A stretch of DNA of 64,000 nt, taken from Enoplolaimus lenunculus (taxonomy: Eukaryota; Nematoda; Enoplea; Enoplida; Thoracostomopsidae). The number at the start of each line of letters is the position of its first letter. Positions within the stretch are counted from its first letter, which is position 1. Position numbers and translations under genes: made by a program. The DNA lies in the NCBI GenBank assembly GCA_030248215.1, contig JASANG010002559.1, positions 62,001-126,000 on the forward strand. The letters are read 5' to 3'. The notes under the pieces are model-generated. The model saw only the letters and a program-made list of their open reading frames with translations. It searched no databases and was not told where the DNA came from. Positions 48,613 through 60,767 of this stretch are shown piece after piece.

Positions 48613-48933
48613 GGCCCAGTAAAGATCAGGGGCGGAACGTTTTTCAGTGAGACTAGAGAAGAGTAAGCTTAAGCTTTAGACTAAATGTTTTGCTTGGCTT
48701 AGGCTTTGGCTTAGACTTAGGTTTGGGAATATGATCATTCTTACGCTTGGGCTTAGGCTTAGGCTTAGGAATATGATCATTCTTACGCTTGGGCTTAGGC
48801 TTAGGCTTAGGAATATGATCATTCTTACGCTTAGGTTTAGGCTTAGGCTTAGGAATATGATCATTCTTACGCTTAGGCTTAGGCTTAGGAACACGCTTAT
48901 AATACTGCTCTGCCCCTGTTCTTTACATTGGCC
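48613..48933 (+). mobile_element. TTAGGC-bearing element with 42-bp higher-order array and exact target duplication
   Basis: The termini run GGCCCAGTAAAGATCAGGGG to CTTTACATTGGCC, flanked by exact CTAATTGT (48605-48612 and 48934-48941). From about 48730 to 48890 the interior repeats as a 42-bp unit of seven degenerate hexamers (TTAGGC, TTGGGC, TTACGC and a GATCATTC variant), roughly four times. Confidence 0.85.
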
Positions 48934-48968
48934 CTAATTGTTGAGAATTCAAACCAATGTATTGAATT

Positions 48969-49126
48969 GGGCCGTAACAGTGTAAACATATTTCGCAGCC
49001 TAAGTCAAAGCGTAAGAATGAGCTTACAGTTAAGCCTAAGCCTAAGAAAAAAATTAGTCTAAAGCTTAAAGCTCAGCGTATTGCAGTCCCACAGAAAAAC
49101 GTTCCGCTCCTAATCTTTACATGGTC
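48969..49126 (-). mobile_element. TTAGGC-bearing element, worn left end
   Basis: GGGCCGTAACAGTG to CTAATCTTTACATGGTCC with a few CCTAAG hexamers. It sits about 35 bases after the previous copy in opposite orientation. Confidence 0.65.
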
Positions 49127-49752
49127 CACAAACGTCTACGAAAGCATTAGGCTCAAAGTATATTAGTAAGTATAATTTTGCATTATCGCTAAAGAATTTG
49201 ATACAAGACAAATAAAACGATTAATTCAACGGATAGTTGCAATACCGTATATAAATCAGTAACGAAGGGCGGCGAAGGGCGGGTTTAAAATAAATAACAG
49301 TCCGTAAACGAATAACAGAGGGTACCCTCTCGAGAGACCAAATAGAAATCAGCCTTCCCCGTCTTATTTTGGTCACTACACTACAGTAGTGAAAATTTTT
49401 AAGAGGGAAAGTTATTGCGCTTTTGTGTGTTTGCAATTTTGGAAACATGCTCCTTGTAAAATGCAATTAAGTTTAACTGCAACTGCAGTGTGAAATTAAC
49501 GTAAAAACTGTTAAGTTTTAATATGCAATTTTACGCAAAATTTAATGTTTTTTGAATTTTTGTTTACAAAAACAATGTATTTTGTTCGACGTTGCAGCGA
49601 ATTTGGCACACATTCAATCAAAATTGGGATACCTTCAACGACGGAGGCAAAGAACGGAAGTTCATAAACAAAATTATTTTGGCAAAATGTCAAAACCGTC
49701 TAAAGTTGTTTCGCTCGTTACGCTACGGTCGCCAAATTTTGCAAGTATTACT

Positions 49753-49949
49753 GGTTTGATAAAGATCAGGAGCGGAACGTTTTTCTGTAGCACTGCTATA
49801 GAGCAAAGCGTAAGCTTTACACTATACATTTTTTGTATAGGCTTACGCTTAGGTTTAGGTATAAGCTCATTCTTACGCTTCGGTTTAGGTTTAGGCTTAG
49901 GCTTAGCAATATGCCGATAATACTGATACAGCCCTATTGCATACATTGG
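49753..49949 (+). mobile_element. TTAGGC-bearing element 5' of gene 2
   Basis: The left end is GGTTTGATAAAGATCAGGAG and the right end ATTGCATACATTGG. TTAGGC hexamers occupy about 49840-49912. The flanks GTATTACT and TTATTACA match at 6 of 8. Confidence 0.68.
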
Positions 49950-50144
49950 TTATTACATATAAAGGGCTTGCGCACTTGGAGACGTGAATAAAATAAGCTC
50001 AAAAGGGTTACTGCCAAAATTGCATATACTGTTTATATCCTTTGAAATATGCATTTTAAGCATTAGCAACGGCAAATTGTCAAACTCGTATAGTGAATTT
50101 TTGCTGATTACGTGTCTGGTTTTAATCTCACAGTTACAGACCAG

Positions 50145-50310
50145 TAGCCAGCTCGTCTTGCTAGGGGGGCTAAAAATTTTTCAGGAGAGGCATTCAAGGG
50201 TTTTACAATAAGTTACAAGCAAGGTTGAACACTTTCTAGGTGGGCCAAAATTTTTGCAGAGGGTTGCTGAAAACCACCCCCCTGCCCCAGCTCTCCCTGG
50301 CTACGTGCCC
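50145..50310. mobile_element. GTAGCCAGCTC dispersed element, 5' of gene 2
   Basis: AGTAGCCAGCTCGTCTTGC, then AGGAGAGGCATTCAAGGG and AAGCAAGGTTGAACACTTTC, ending near CCCTGGCTACGTGCC. Similar copies lie at 10186-10310, 50727-50875 and 60768-61140. It ends only about 80 bases before the gene 2 start codon. Confidence 0.62.
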
Positions 50311-50392
50311 GTGAAATTATATGGATTTCTTAAATTATATTTATATTCTTTGAGTGAACTAAAATTCACTTATTAGTAATTTTTTTGAACCA

Positions 50393-50670
50393 ATGTCGAG
50401 TCAAAGCGAACCTGAATCGCTTCGCGAGTTAATAAATATAAAATCAGCAACTGAAAACGATAATACCGTCACTAGCGATAACCGTAAACCTAATGTTGCT
50501 ATTGGTCAAAATTATGGGTTTTGGAGCAAATCAAGACAAGCTGTCAAAGAAGGTCTTGAAAACAGCGGATTACACGGAGTATCGAGCGTTTTTGGTGCAA
50601 CATCGACGTGGAGTAAATGCTTATGGATTATTTTACTGCTCATTTTCCTTACTTGTGCCATTTTGCATAC
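50393..50670 (+). CDS. Gene 2 exon 1: N-terminus and TM1
   Basis: 92 codons plus two bases, with donor GCATAC|GTAAGT. The first 42 residues are hydrophilic and unconserved. The segment FWSKSRQAVKEGLENSGLHG through TM1 is about 75-80 percent identical by eye to gene 3, making it the most conserved part of the N-terminal half. The phase-2 end matches genes 1 and 3 exactly. Confidence 0.92.
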
Positions 50671-53600
50671 GTAAGTTCGATTCTGAGCACCACTTATAAC
50701 CTTAGACTTGTGTTCTGTATGGACTTGCGGCAGACCCGTAGCCAGCTCGCAGTTTCAGCAAGGGCATACAATGGGTTTTCGCTGAGTTACAAGCAAGGTT
50801 GAAAATTTTCTAGAGAGGGATAAATTTTTATCCAGGCGGGCTGAGTCTCACCTGTCCCCCTTGGTTACGGGTGTGACTTATGTTACCACTGGTACAATAA
50901 GAGCAACAATCGTTCTATGCTGTCTATATCCGGCCAGTGATAGTAATTTTTATTAAGTTTACATTTTGAAAACAGTTTGAAATAACGAAAATTTTTGGAA
51001 ATGGGACGCTAGCGCCACAGGACACCTCCAAACCTCTCAAGTTGACAGAGAATAACGCACGTTAGATCAGTCGACTAAAAAACGCAAAATTGTATAAATA
51101 CTTAAACGTTGCGCCTAAGTGCTTACAGTACACTTTCTCTACGATTGCCCATACTGTAGGTGTTGATTATATTTTTACATCCGCGTGTGCATTTTAAGTC
51201 AGATGAGCCATAAAATCAGACATTAAACTGATTGATCAAATCTCTGAGCGGTCAACGTGTAATTCTTTGGTTCCTACGGAACGTTCCTTGTGACCGCTGC
51301 ACAATGGTAACAAGTGATCTTATATTACTTGATGAATATGCGTAAAATTTCACGGCAAAATTTCGCTTCTGTGGCTATGTGAACAATTTGAAGCTAGGAC
51401 CTTGATTATATACTGAAATGATTTAATACCAAAATTACGCGTGACTAACTCTATTGCCTATATTCTCAAATGAGTATAGCAACTATCTTCAGTCAGTAAT
51501 AGGTTTTCAAACTCACAAACAGTTGCAGTTGTTGAACTTCGAAATTGGTCTAAGAGTAGAGCAAATAAGATACGAAAAATGCGGTGAATTATGAGCCTCA
51601 GCATTCACTTGTTCTAAAGTTACAAAACGGATCACCAACTGGTAATAGATGCTATACACATTTGAAAATATTGGCCTAGGTTCAATATAAAATAATCTTA
51701 CCTATTTATACCGGTTTCGCTATTAGGTTTGTGTATAATTTTGCTTCAGAACTGTTACCATAATGCATGCATCAGACAAACCAACCCATTACGTTTTCAA
51801 CAATCAACGAACTATCGATTTACCAGCGCCTGATTTTACAATTTGCAGTGGTGCTGGCATATTTCTGAACGTTACTTTGCTCGAAAGTAATTTTTTTGCA
51901 GAAAAACAACAAATATCACATGGTATTTCTACAACATCTCAACAACCTGTAATTTCTGCTAAAAATTCTGAAATTGACCATATCAAAATTGCAGGTAATT
52001 ATTTAAATTTATTACGATAATAATTCTGATGTTATTTTAAGTTGTTTGAGAAACAGTCTTATATGTTAGCCAGTGTTAGTAATTAGAAGATGTACAAAAT
52101 TACCAAAAATTAGGCAAAATTGTTATCATGGATTGAACAAATAGCTGTTTATGAAACACTTATGAGTTTCAATAGCAAAATAAATTTTCTCATCATTCGA
52201 GGTGGCACAATTGTAAAAGTTGTATTCTTTTTTCTATATGTTTTTGTAAGTCACGTAACCTTGCAAAGCTGCGGATATGTTTCACTGTGACATATCACAG
52301 CTTGCTTCTGAAAACCAGTTAAATATTTTTGCCAATCTGATTTTTTCAACTCTGCAAAGTAGGTGGGATTTTTATGAACAAATATTTGAATGAATATTAA
52401 TTTTAAAATTGGTTAAAACCCCTTGTTTTTAAATTTTACAAATTACAGAAAAAACATATCCTTTTTATGGCCCAACAAGGGGCACTTTAATAACTTGTTA
52501 TTTTATTTGTTACGACAAGAATCTACAAAATATTCGGAAGCAAAACAACATTGACATGAAAATAGGAAAGTATATTTGTAGGATTTTCGTACTTAAAGAC
52601 GATATTTTTGCTAAGTCGTTTATTCATCGCTGGCTCTCTTAATTTCATATCGCTACTTCCGTTTTCTGTAAATTTCGCCTTTACATTCTGTGTATTTTTG
52701 GGCACATAAATAGAAAAACCACAAAACGGAGTTAGACTGCTCTTACCAAAACTTTCAAATTATTTTTGTTTGTTTAAGAAAACAAAAAAATCGGTCAACG
52801 TCGTACAAGCGTCATACCAATTAATATTGAAGAAGTATATGGTATATTAACGGTGTTACCAGATCTTGGTATGTTGCGTTATAATATGCTCAGAAATAGC
52901 AAATTTAACCATTCCCAGTTGAATATCACTCGTGGATTGAGTCGGATCGATGAAAAGTTCAACGGCGATCGGATGCATGCAATGCAGTACATCACAGACC
53001 ATTACATGTTGCATTGCAGTCAAGTGTTCAAAGAGTGTTTGTACGACAATTTGCGGGAAAATGTTGACTGTTGCAGTATATTTCAACCAATGTATTCATT
53101 GCTTTATGGTCAATGTTTTGCAAGTAACATGAGTTTGTTGCAAAAAATGGGAAATAATATGACACTAACTTCATTGAACGATATTTGGATCACGCTTAGA
53201 ACAATTACAGAACCGTCTGTAATTCCACGTACACGGAATGATATCTTGAATAATTTATTCATGTATCTTGGTTATGAGCAGTACAACGACCGTTTCGCCA
53301 CATTTATTCCAGCAACACACACTGAATTGCATATAAGCGTCGTTCATGTGCAAGACTTATCCCCGCCGTCAAAATGCATCAAGCGAAATTCTGCACAACT
53401 TCAACTTTTCAAATCTTATTCGCCAGAAGTTTGTTTGGTTGAAAACTCAATTCTCAGTGATTTGAAAAACTACAGTTGCTTCTGGCCGCTGTTCAAATTA
53501 ATGAATCCGGACGCTTATCAGATGCCATCTTCGACTCCGTGTTCCCTGCAAAATCTGTCTGCGTTTAAATTAACCTGTCAAGAAAAGTTTGGCATCTGCA

Positions 53601-53926
53601 CTTTGGATCATGGAAAACAGGCAAATGATATCAGGTCAAAGTGTTTACCGGAATGTGATCGATGGGAATACGAAATGAGCTATCGCTTAACAGTGGATGT
53701 ACCAAAAATATTGAACGACCCGGACCATGTTACGTTGTATGTAACTTACGCAAGCACAAGATTTACTTCAATGGTAGAAGTTGAAACTTTAACTTGGACA
53801 GATTACCTTAGCATGGTTGGTGGCTTATGGGGCTTATGGCTTGGATCGAGTTTAATTACATTTATTCATATTGTTGTGACTTGTGTTTACAGTCTATGCA
53901 ACACTGTCACAAGCAATGTAGAATAG
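50393..53926 (+). CDS. DEG/ENaC channel subunit, gene 2 (three exons, complete)
   Basis: Complete gene for a DEG/ENaC family subunit of 556 residues, a normal length for the family. Exons are 50393-50670, 51750-51994 and 52779-53926; the introns of 1079 and 784 bp have GT-AG ends. Features: cytoplasmic N-terminus without low-complexity sequence; His-Gly gating motif at residues 61-62; TM1 about 73-91; APDFTIC at 119-125; finger cysteines near 254, 261, 272, 273 and 287; palm cysteines in SPEVC, PCS and CLPEC; TM2 with Gly-Ser-Ser filter 530-532; 24 residues after the filter. The start at 50393 is the first ATG of the frame after a stop at 50360. It lies 5.1 kb downstream of gene 1 in the same orientation. 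The ligand or stimulus cannot be told from sequence. Confidence 0.92.
50727..50875. mobile_element. GTAGCCAGCTC element in gene 2 intron 1
   Basis: CCGTAGCCAGCTCGCAG, AGCAAGGTTGAAAATTTTC and CCTTGGTTACGGGTG match the family. It starts about 55 bases after the exon 1 donor. Confidence 0.55.
51456..51676. mobile_element. Fold-back element, TTCTCAAATGTGTATAGC family, in gene 2 intron 1
   Basis: Near full-length match to 5104-5333 (CAAACTCACAAACAGTTGC, TAGAGCAAATAAGATACG, CATTCACTTGTTC). It lies about 75 bases before exon 2 of gene 2 without disturbing the acceptor. Confidence 0.68.
51750..51994 (+). CDS. Gene 2 exon 2: post-TM1 motif
   Basis: Acceptor TTTTGCTTCAG and donor GCAG|GTAATT; 1 + 243 + 1 bases, keeping phase 2 in and phase 1 out. 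It codes MHASDKPTHYVFNNQR, APDFTICSGAG and NVTLLESN, nearly the same as gene 3. The second half is Ser/Gln-rich and variable. Confidence 0.9.
52779..53926 (+). CDS. Gene 2 exon 3: ectodomain and TM2
   Basis: The acceptor is TTTGTTTAAG at 52778, with the frame open directly into IEEVYGILTVLPDLG, which aligns with gene 1. An apparent start at 52853 (GTG) is an artefact of splitting. All family cysteines seen in gene 1 are kept. The end is LSMVGGLWGLWLGSS followed by a hydrophobic stretch and the acidic tail NVE. The exon carries no intron, unlike many vertebrate family members whose ectodomain is split many times. Confidence 0.93.
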
Positions 53927-54699
53927 CATAATGCTGTAAAAAATAGTTACTCGCTTTGCATGTTGTTATAAGTCTAAAGGTTAAAATGCCGCTTACTCGC
54001 GGCCTATTCTGGCTGCTTACAAATTCACAGGGCCCGTGACTGGGTAGGATCGTCCAAAGCTCAATACGCACAGGGGATTGCATATTTGTTCAAATTCATC
54101 ACCAGATTTTGACGCACACAACACTGGCACGCATGTGTATTCGTTAATTTATACCTTCGCCAAGCCCCCAAAAAATTAACTGAAACGAGGAAATGCAGCT
54201 AAGCACCTTAGGACTAAGCGCCATCGTAGGCCACGAATTGACGGAATACACACCCGATCCAGTACTGGTGAATCCCATATACCATAACAGTAATCCAATT
54301 AACAAACTGTTGAACCAACAACTAATGCAATATTTGAAACGCTCAAGAGAAAACACCCCCGCAACTTTTAAAACTCTGTACATTTGGACAAAAATTGTCA
54401 GCTCCCATGTGAAACTGTTTTGCATAACAGGCCCGGCCGTTCCGGTTTAAAGCAACATTCATTTACCATAACATTCAAAACTTACAAACGCCCCATAAAA
54501 GCACAAAGGACAAAATAAGCTTTTAGGGTACCCATGGCTCGCCAAGAAAGAATCCGCAAGGCCCGTGCCGTATAACCGTATAACTTATTTTGGTGTCCAG
54601 ACCAGTGCCCACATACATGCAGCCACCATCCAGAGCAACAAAATGTGAAGGACTGCCTCTTCAGCTTGGAACTTTCCGAATCAAAGCTCTGTCTACCTG

Positions 54700-54920
54700 C
54701 ATGAACTTGTATAGGATACTCTCTCCGGAACTAATCCCGTCTCTACTTAAATGAGCTTGTTCGGGATACTCTTGCTCCGTAACTAATCCCAAAATTTTTA
54801 TACAACCGAATGCTGACACTACCTCAAAAATGTGATCCCAGCTATCGACATTTATGTTTTGCCAAGGATTGGAGGCATTGGCTGCAGTGAAATCTGTGCG
54901 CAGGTGTCTTTAATGTAGCC
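54700..54920 (-). other. Unidentified open segment, minus strand
   Basis: About 73 codons open on the minus strand, with ordinary amino-acid composition (VDSWDHIFEVVSAFGC, then EQEYPEQAHLSRDG). It includes a 49-base direct duplication around 54698-54795 (GGATACTCT and AACTAATCCC recur). No ATG start or family match is evident. It could be a gene relic, a captured segment or chance. Confidence 0.25.
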
Positions 54921-57878
54921 TTTGTGCTTAATTCCAATGACATTTTAAGGTCTTTAGTTCAAATAAATCAGCTGTCTGGCTTAAAACCAATACCGAAAAA
55001 ATTGGGATTTCAATATGTTTAGCCACATATTAACATATTAATACATTTTTCAATTCGCTAAATTTATCGCATTTTTTCCTGATTAACATAATTTACTCAA
55101 CAATAAATCAAAAAACTTTTTTTAAGAGTGATAATTTTTTTCGAAATACGCAACTTTTGCAATAAACAATATTTTTACGCGAAATAGTTTCAACAGAACT
55201 GCAGATTGCCGTTCGGTAGCTACTGTGGCATTGGACAGTGGTCAGCTAAAAATTTTGGTCAAAATCAGTTAAGGCAATGTATTGGTTTCTGGTTTAGACA
55301 AATTTAATTAATAAACAAGCTGCGCAGACATAACATGTGACTAAACTTAAACAACGTCTTCCATACACAATGTTACCAATAGTGTATTTTCAGTCATTTT
55401 TCATTACAGATATACTGTTTGGTCCAAACTCGGCCACAATTACGGCAACACCATTAAGCCGTCTCAAAGTAATATGTACATTTGGTATATTTTTGGTGAT
55501 TTGTCTTTGACAGAATCAACGTTATTTTCTTCGAAAATGACGTTGGTTCCTGTATTGAAATGGGGCAAAACCCATGTTATGACTGGTTTCAGAAATGATT
55601 TTTTATACCGAATCGGGTTTATGAAGTTGACACAGTTACAGGTTTGCTGCTATCAATGACAGCCAGAAATGTATGTTATTCCCACAAACATATTTATCAA
55701 ATTTAATGCTTTATGTCGCTTGTATTTGTTACCCAGTTTTGGATCGGAAAAATTTATGAGGGGTGCGATATAGTGAAAAAGTCGAAAGCGAACCGAACGA
55801 AAAGCTAAACGGAATTACTAAATCTTATTACAAAATTTAGGTTCCGGTCTGTGTTGGCAAAGCGTATTAAGCCTGGGTGGCCACCCCCTCCCTGGAATCT
55901 GCCAGTGTTCGTATTAGTGGCGTACCGAACAATTTAGATTGGCAAAAGCTTTTACTGGCAAGAACTACGGGAATATTGGTTCTTAACATAAAATTGGTAA
56001 ATTATTAACCTCAGCATGAAAGTAGTTTTGCCTAAAAGAACCGAATACGGATTAAGTATGGTACAGACCCCCTCTTACGCCCTTTGGGTGCCCCACCAGT
56101 TCACAGGCACAAACGGTAAAATCATACCGTTCATGTGCTTAGAAGTTTTATAGTTTTGGCTGCTATTAAGCGTAGATCTGAGCAAACATTACACAATCTA
56201 TTTGTTATTTATTCCTAATTACATGGTAATTAATTAGCTAAAACGGACAAATATTTCAGTAGGGGTGTATTATAGATTAAGACTCACAGTTAGGAACCAC
56301 GTACTCAATTGTGTATAGACCATATCGACTGTAAGTGATAGGTTTCAGTCAGAACTAAATCAAGCTCTCTGCTAGGATTTTAGTTTAATATTGGGATAAA
56401 TTTATAGGAGCTGGGAAAATATTTGCAACTTTTTTTGGTTAGAAAATTTACTAAAATAGGACGGAGATATGAGCAAATTTTTACGAGTCATCCACGTAAA
56501 TAATGCTCGAAGTACTGTAGAAAAGTATCCAGGTCTGGGTAGGAACCTATGTCATTTTGAGAAACTCAATAACAAAGGCGTTATATAATTAGAGCGAATA
56601 TCTTTGCAGAACCAATAGACAACACGACAGACATTGTGCTTACAGCATCTCTAATGTCGTTGCGGCCAAAATACAAAGTGTATAATGACCTGACACTCTA
56701 ATAGGCCATTGTACGAAGAGGCTATTGTTTTACATTTGTTTTCAGCAGACACCGTGCATAAAGGAATTTCAAATTATTTCAAGACATTCATAAACCGCTA
56801 ATAGTTTCAGAAGCTTCAGCGAGAGTCTACCGTTTATCAGTAGGTTCTTGCCCGGACACTCTGTGTTGACCCTATTTCCTTTGATCATCTGGGTGCCGCA
56901 ACTTGAAAGGCCTAAATATCAATTTATGTTTATTACGCTATCCGATTTTAACGGTCACTACTTATATGCCTATTTTATTACTTTCGAAATTGTATTGTGA
57001 ATTTACAATCCGTTTAATTATATTAGCAAAAACCAAAAAAAAACTACAGTTTTGCCAATTTTCAATTTCAATAAACCGTTGCGAACACGGAACCCAATCC
57101 AGTACTGATAGGCGTATATGTTTTCTCTGGCAATTTCCCAATGCAAATGGTTCATCTGAAGACTGCGGTTTTTGGTATAATTTTTAAATGTAAAAAAATG
57201 CTGAAATTATTAACGTCCAATAAAAGCGTTAAAATTGCAAATTTTCAAAATACAAAAAATGTTTTGCGCCAGCGAAAAATCCTGAATCCGTCGCAGTTTC
57301 CGTCTTTCGACGTCGTTTATGAAACGATGTCCGATGTGTATGAGCAAATTAATATACGATGAGCAGTGTTTAACAATTACAACACGACCACAATGCATGA
57401 AGAGTTCATGGAAGAGAACACGCGTCGAACACTCTGAATAGGTCTATATTTCTTCCGAGGAAATTTGCTAAAAACACATTTTGGCGTAAAAAATGTCTAT
57501 TTCTTAAATTACTTTTAAGATATCCACCTATTTTGAAATTTAGAACGAATGGTACATTTCAGATAACAAACCAGCCAATTTTATGCTCTACAGGGTAAAT
57601 ATTAATTTTTATTGCGGCGAGTTTGTTTTGTTTAATTTTGGGTCATTTCTGTCTTAGTCCTCCTATCTTGATATGCCACAAAAATATGGCTTTTAAAAAT
57701 AAGTGTTTGTTAAATTAAACACAAACATTACGTTGCTATTTTGGGCGTATTCTCAAATGTGTACAGCACCTATTGCCAGTTCAAGCGAATGATATGACAT
57801 TGTTTAAAGTTTCACAATTTAGCACATTTATTGCATTCGATTTATACGTTTCGTACTTTTATCGCACACACAACATTG

Positions 57879-58133
57879 TACGCAACGCATGCTGCGCTTT
57901 GGCTTACACCCCCCTTCTTTAGAGGGGGTATAACTTGTGCGATCCATGGCACTTTATGTATCCAGCATCAAAAATCCGCCGCTTATAATTTAATTTAGGG
58001 GTATTACATGTGCTAGCGACCGCTCCCATAAAAATAAAGAGGGTTCGGCGAAAAAGCAACGCGCGATGGTATATTTTGTACCATGCGGAATCCCAAGAGT
58101 TGCATACTCCTGTATCATACACTCTTGAGCATA
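57879..58133. mobile_element. Fold-back element with AAGAGTATGCAACT ends, second copy
   Basis: Shares AGAGGGGGTATAACTTGTGC, GGCACTTTATGTATCCAGC and GCTTATAATTTAATTTAGGG with the 36867 copy. It lies between genes 2 and 3. Confidence 0.6.
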
Positions 58134-59082
58134 CAATGCTAATTTAAATTGCACATGTCGTTGAAGCAACGTTTTCTGGTCAGTGATTTCATCCACTGTA
58201 GTAATCCGAATAAGAGTGGGTTGACTGATATTTATTTTGCTGGTCCAGGGCGTCCTGGCTGTTATTTAATTTTTAATCGAACTCTAGTTTATATGGACCA
58301 CACAGCTTTAACTTGTGCTAGAGCCATTTTCTGTGGTTTATTCGGTTGATATACGAACATACTTTTAAGCCTTGGGTATGCTGAATTCGTAACATACTTT
58401 GAATAAATGAATCAAATATTGTATTGAGTTGAAGGCTTAATTTGATCCACAAAGCATTAGCGTAATCCAGTTCGGGTAATTGACGTTTTATGGACTAATT
58501 AGTAATTTTAGACTCTATCCACTTACGGACTCTAATTAGGGAAATAGACACATGTTTATTCGACAGAGATCGCAACCCGGACTGATTTTACCTGTCTGCT
58601 AGTTCGGATGACTACAGAAAATCAAAAACGCATTTGTATTATTTTGTATAGGCTGCGTTAATTAAAATGGATATTTCGCAAAGGTCAGAGGCCGCGGTCA
58701 GGATTTTTCGCTTCGGAGCGAATAACTCGGGTCGTTAGCTTTTACGTGCGAGTGTATCGAACAATAAAATCAACTCTGCAACTTTATTCTACAGCATGTA
58801 AACGTTATTTTTCGAGTCATTTCCCTGAAATTTCGACGGGATATATCCCTCATAGTAGACGTCCATGCGGTAGGATTAAGCATACGCACTGCTAATTCGG
58901 CTGTACGTTATGCTTTTATAAGCTTATTTTTGGTTTTTGACCAGGTTTAATTTAGGTACATTTTTGATTGAAATTGGAAGTTTTCTGGATTATGGTTCAG
59001 GTTTAGGAATTTTCAAATCTGTAATTAGTTTTCAACCACTGCTTTTATACTTCAAAATTAGATTACATTTGAAAATATGTCA

Positions 59083-59318
59083 CACTATATATAAATTCCG
59101 TTGAGTTGGTTAATTAACTGAGAGAGAGAATTAGTTATTTCTGGTTATTGCTGAATGGTAACTCACGCTAAAAGCTGAAAATTCTGAGTTAGTTGATTAA
59201 CTCAGAATGAGTTCAACAGATTCAGAATTCTGAATTCTAAAAGACCTAATTCAAAACTTAAACCTCTGAGTAGATTCAACTCATTCGAGTTAAAATCAAC
59301 TCACTGAAATTTACTGTG
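59083..59318. mobile_element. TA-flanked CACTGTAAAT MITE, old copy
   Basis: The left end is reduced to CACTATATATAAATTCCGTT; the right end is CTCACTGAAATTTACTGTG then TA. The body motifs match the family. Confidence 0.65.
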
Positions 59319-59474
59319 TATTTGCTAAATTGCAGTCAACATTTCTTTCAATTGAAGTATAAACGTTATCATGTAGCAATAGGCATCAGGCGTTACTGTA
59401 TCAGCGAGAAATGTATTAAGTCTGCAAAACCTGCTGGGTTACTTCAAAGCGTTTAAAACGCTGGGTTAATATGC

Positions 59475-59708
59475 AACTTCCACAATATCATGCGTAAACC
59501 AATTGGCCTTTGAGGTGGTCGTGTGCCGAACATTAAAGCTTTTATGGCGTTAGTATTGCGGTCACTGACGCTTTTTGGCTGCAGTATCAGGGACACTGAA
59601 GCCAAAAAGGTTTCTGTGTCCTTGGTGCTGAAACTTTTTAGCAGTACTCATGATCTGCTCGCTCAAAAGTCACTTGGTGCACGCATGATATTGTGGATGA
59701 TGCATTAA
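59475..59708. mobile_element. Single-unit inverted-repeat element related to the 47-bp satellite
   Basis: The left end TCCACAATATCATGCGTAAA is mirrored by GCACGCATGATATTGTGGA on the right, and TTAAT/ATTAA flank both sides. The terminal 40 bases equal one satellite unit. The interior has GCTTTTATGGCGTTAGTAT and matches the sequence bordering the satellite. Confidence 0.72.
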
Positions 59709-59964
59709 TGGTTTGTTTAGAAAATTTCGTGATGTTCAACTTTTGATGCCTAAACCACAAAAAGATCAAAGTAAAAATTTATACATAGAATAGAGAGACA
59801 GTTCGTTGTACTGTTTGCAAAACTGTGTTTTTAATTATTTTTTCATATTTTATATTAATCTTTCATGATTTTAAGTATGGCAGTATCATATTTCATCGTC
59901 CAGCGTTTTTTGCTAAAATCTTTCATTAACGGTATTTATTATCTCCAATGCCATAGCTAAACTG

Positions 59965-60214
59965 GGCCAATGTAAAGAACAGGAGCGGAACAGTATTATA
60001 AGCATATTCCTAAGCCTAAGCCTAAGCCTAAGCATAAGCCTAAGCCTAAGCCTAAGCGTAAGCCTAAGCCTAAGCCTAAGCGTAAGCCTAAACCTAAGCG
60101 TAAGAATGTGCATATTCTTAAGCCTAAGCCTAAGCCAAGCAAAAAATTAGTCTAAAGCTTAAGCTAACTCTATTCTAGTCCCACAGAAAAACGCTCCGCC
60201 CCTGGTCTTTGGGC
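59965..60214 (-). mobile_element. TTAGGC-bearing element 5' of gene 3
   Basis: GGCCAATGTAAAGAACAGG to GGTCTTTGGGCC. About 18 CCTAAG or CGTAAG hexamers from 60015 to 60135, with one GTAAGAATGTGCATATT spacer. Confidence 0.75.
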
Positions 60215-60767
60215 CCATATTTGTCAGATAAATAGTTGCACTATGCATTATAATAATGAATATAATTACACCATAAAACATTGTTGTATTCTATACAAAA
60301 AATTGTCAAAGTTATATAATGAATTTCATCTATAGACATATTTCAGTAATAGAACGCTGCCCAAATTACGTCTTTGTTGTGGTCCAGCTTTGAAATATAG
60401 ATATTCCTAAAATGACATATTTAGTCACTGTTGTCAACTTCTGACAGCATATTTATGGTTTAACTCAGGGAATATACTTCTGATACAGTTTAACCATTAT
60501 TATGGGTCAATTTGTTCGTGTTTCACTTTCGTAAATAATTCAGAGCATAACTTTTGTATGATTAATACCCAAAAAGTATTAAACTTAACCTATTTAAGTA
60601 ATTAGAAATTAACTCAAATACAGTAGGAAATGCAAGTTTCTTTAAAGTTAACAGAGTGTGTCTTAGATATTGGCAAAAGATATGACGAATGATTTGTAAG
60701 AATTCATTTATGGTACAGTATAACTGTGTATATTTTGCGAATGAACAAATTCAGGCCCGTTGACAAC

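Larger units (their letters stand above)
45294..49752. other. Spacer between genes 1 and 2
   Basis: Apart from the elements listed separately (45885-46150, 46287-46450, 47535-48203, 48613-48933, 48969-49126, 49230-49380) nothing gene-like is present. No poly(A) signal can be assigned with confidence. Confidence 0.6.
53927..59082. other. Spacer between genes 2 and 3, mostly unclassified
   Basis: Few elements. 54180-54920 is less AT-rich and carries open frames on both strands that I cannot name; see the separate minus-strand entry. 56900-57360 has two overlapping open frames (94 and 73 codons), one with a C-E-H-G-T stretch, no domain recognised. Confidence 0.5.
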
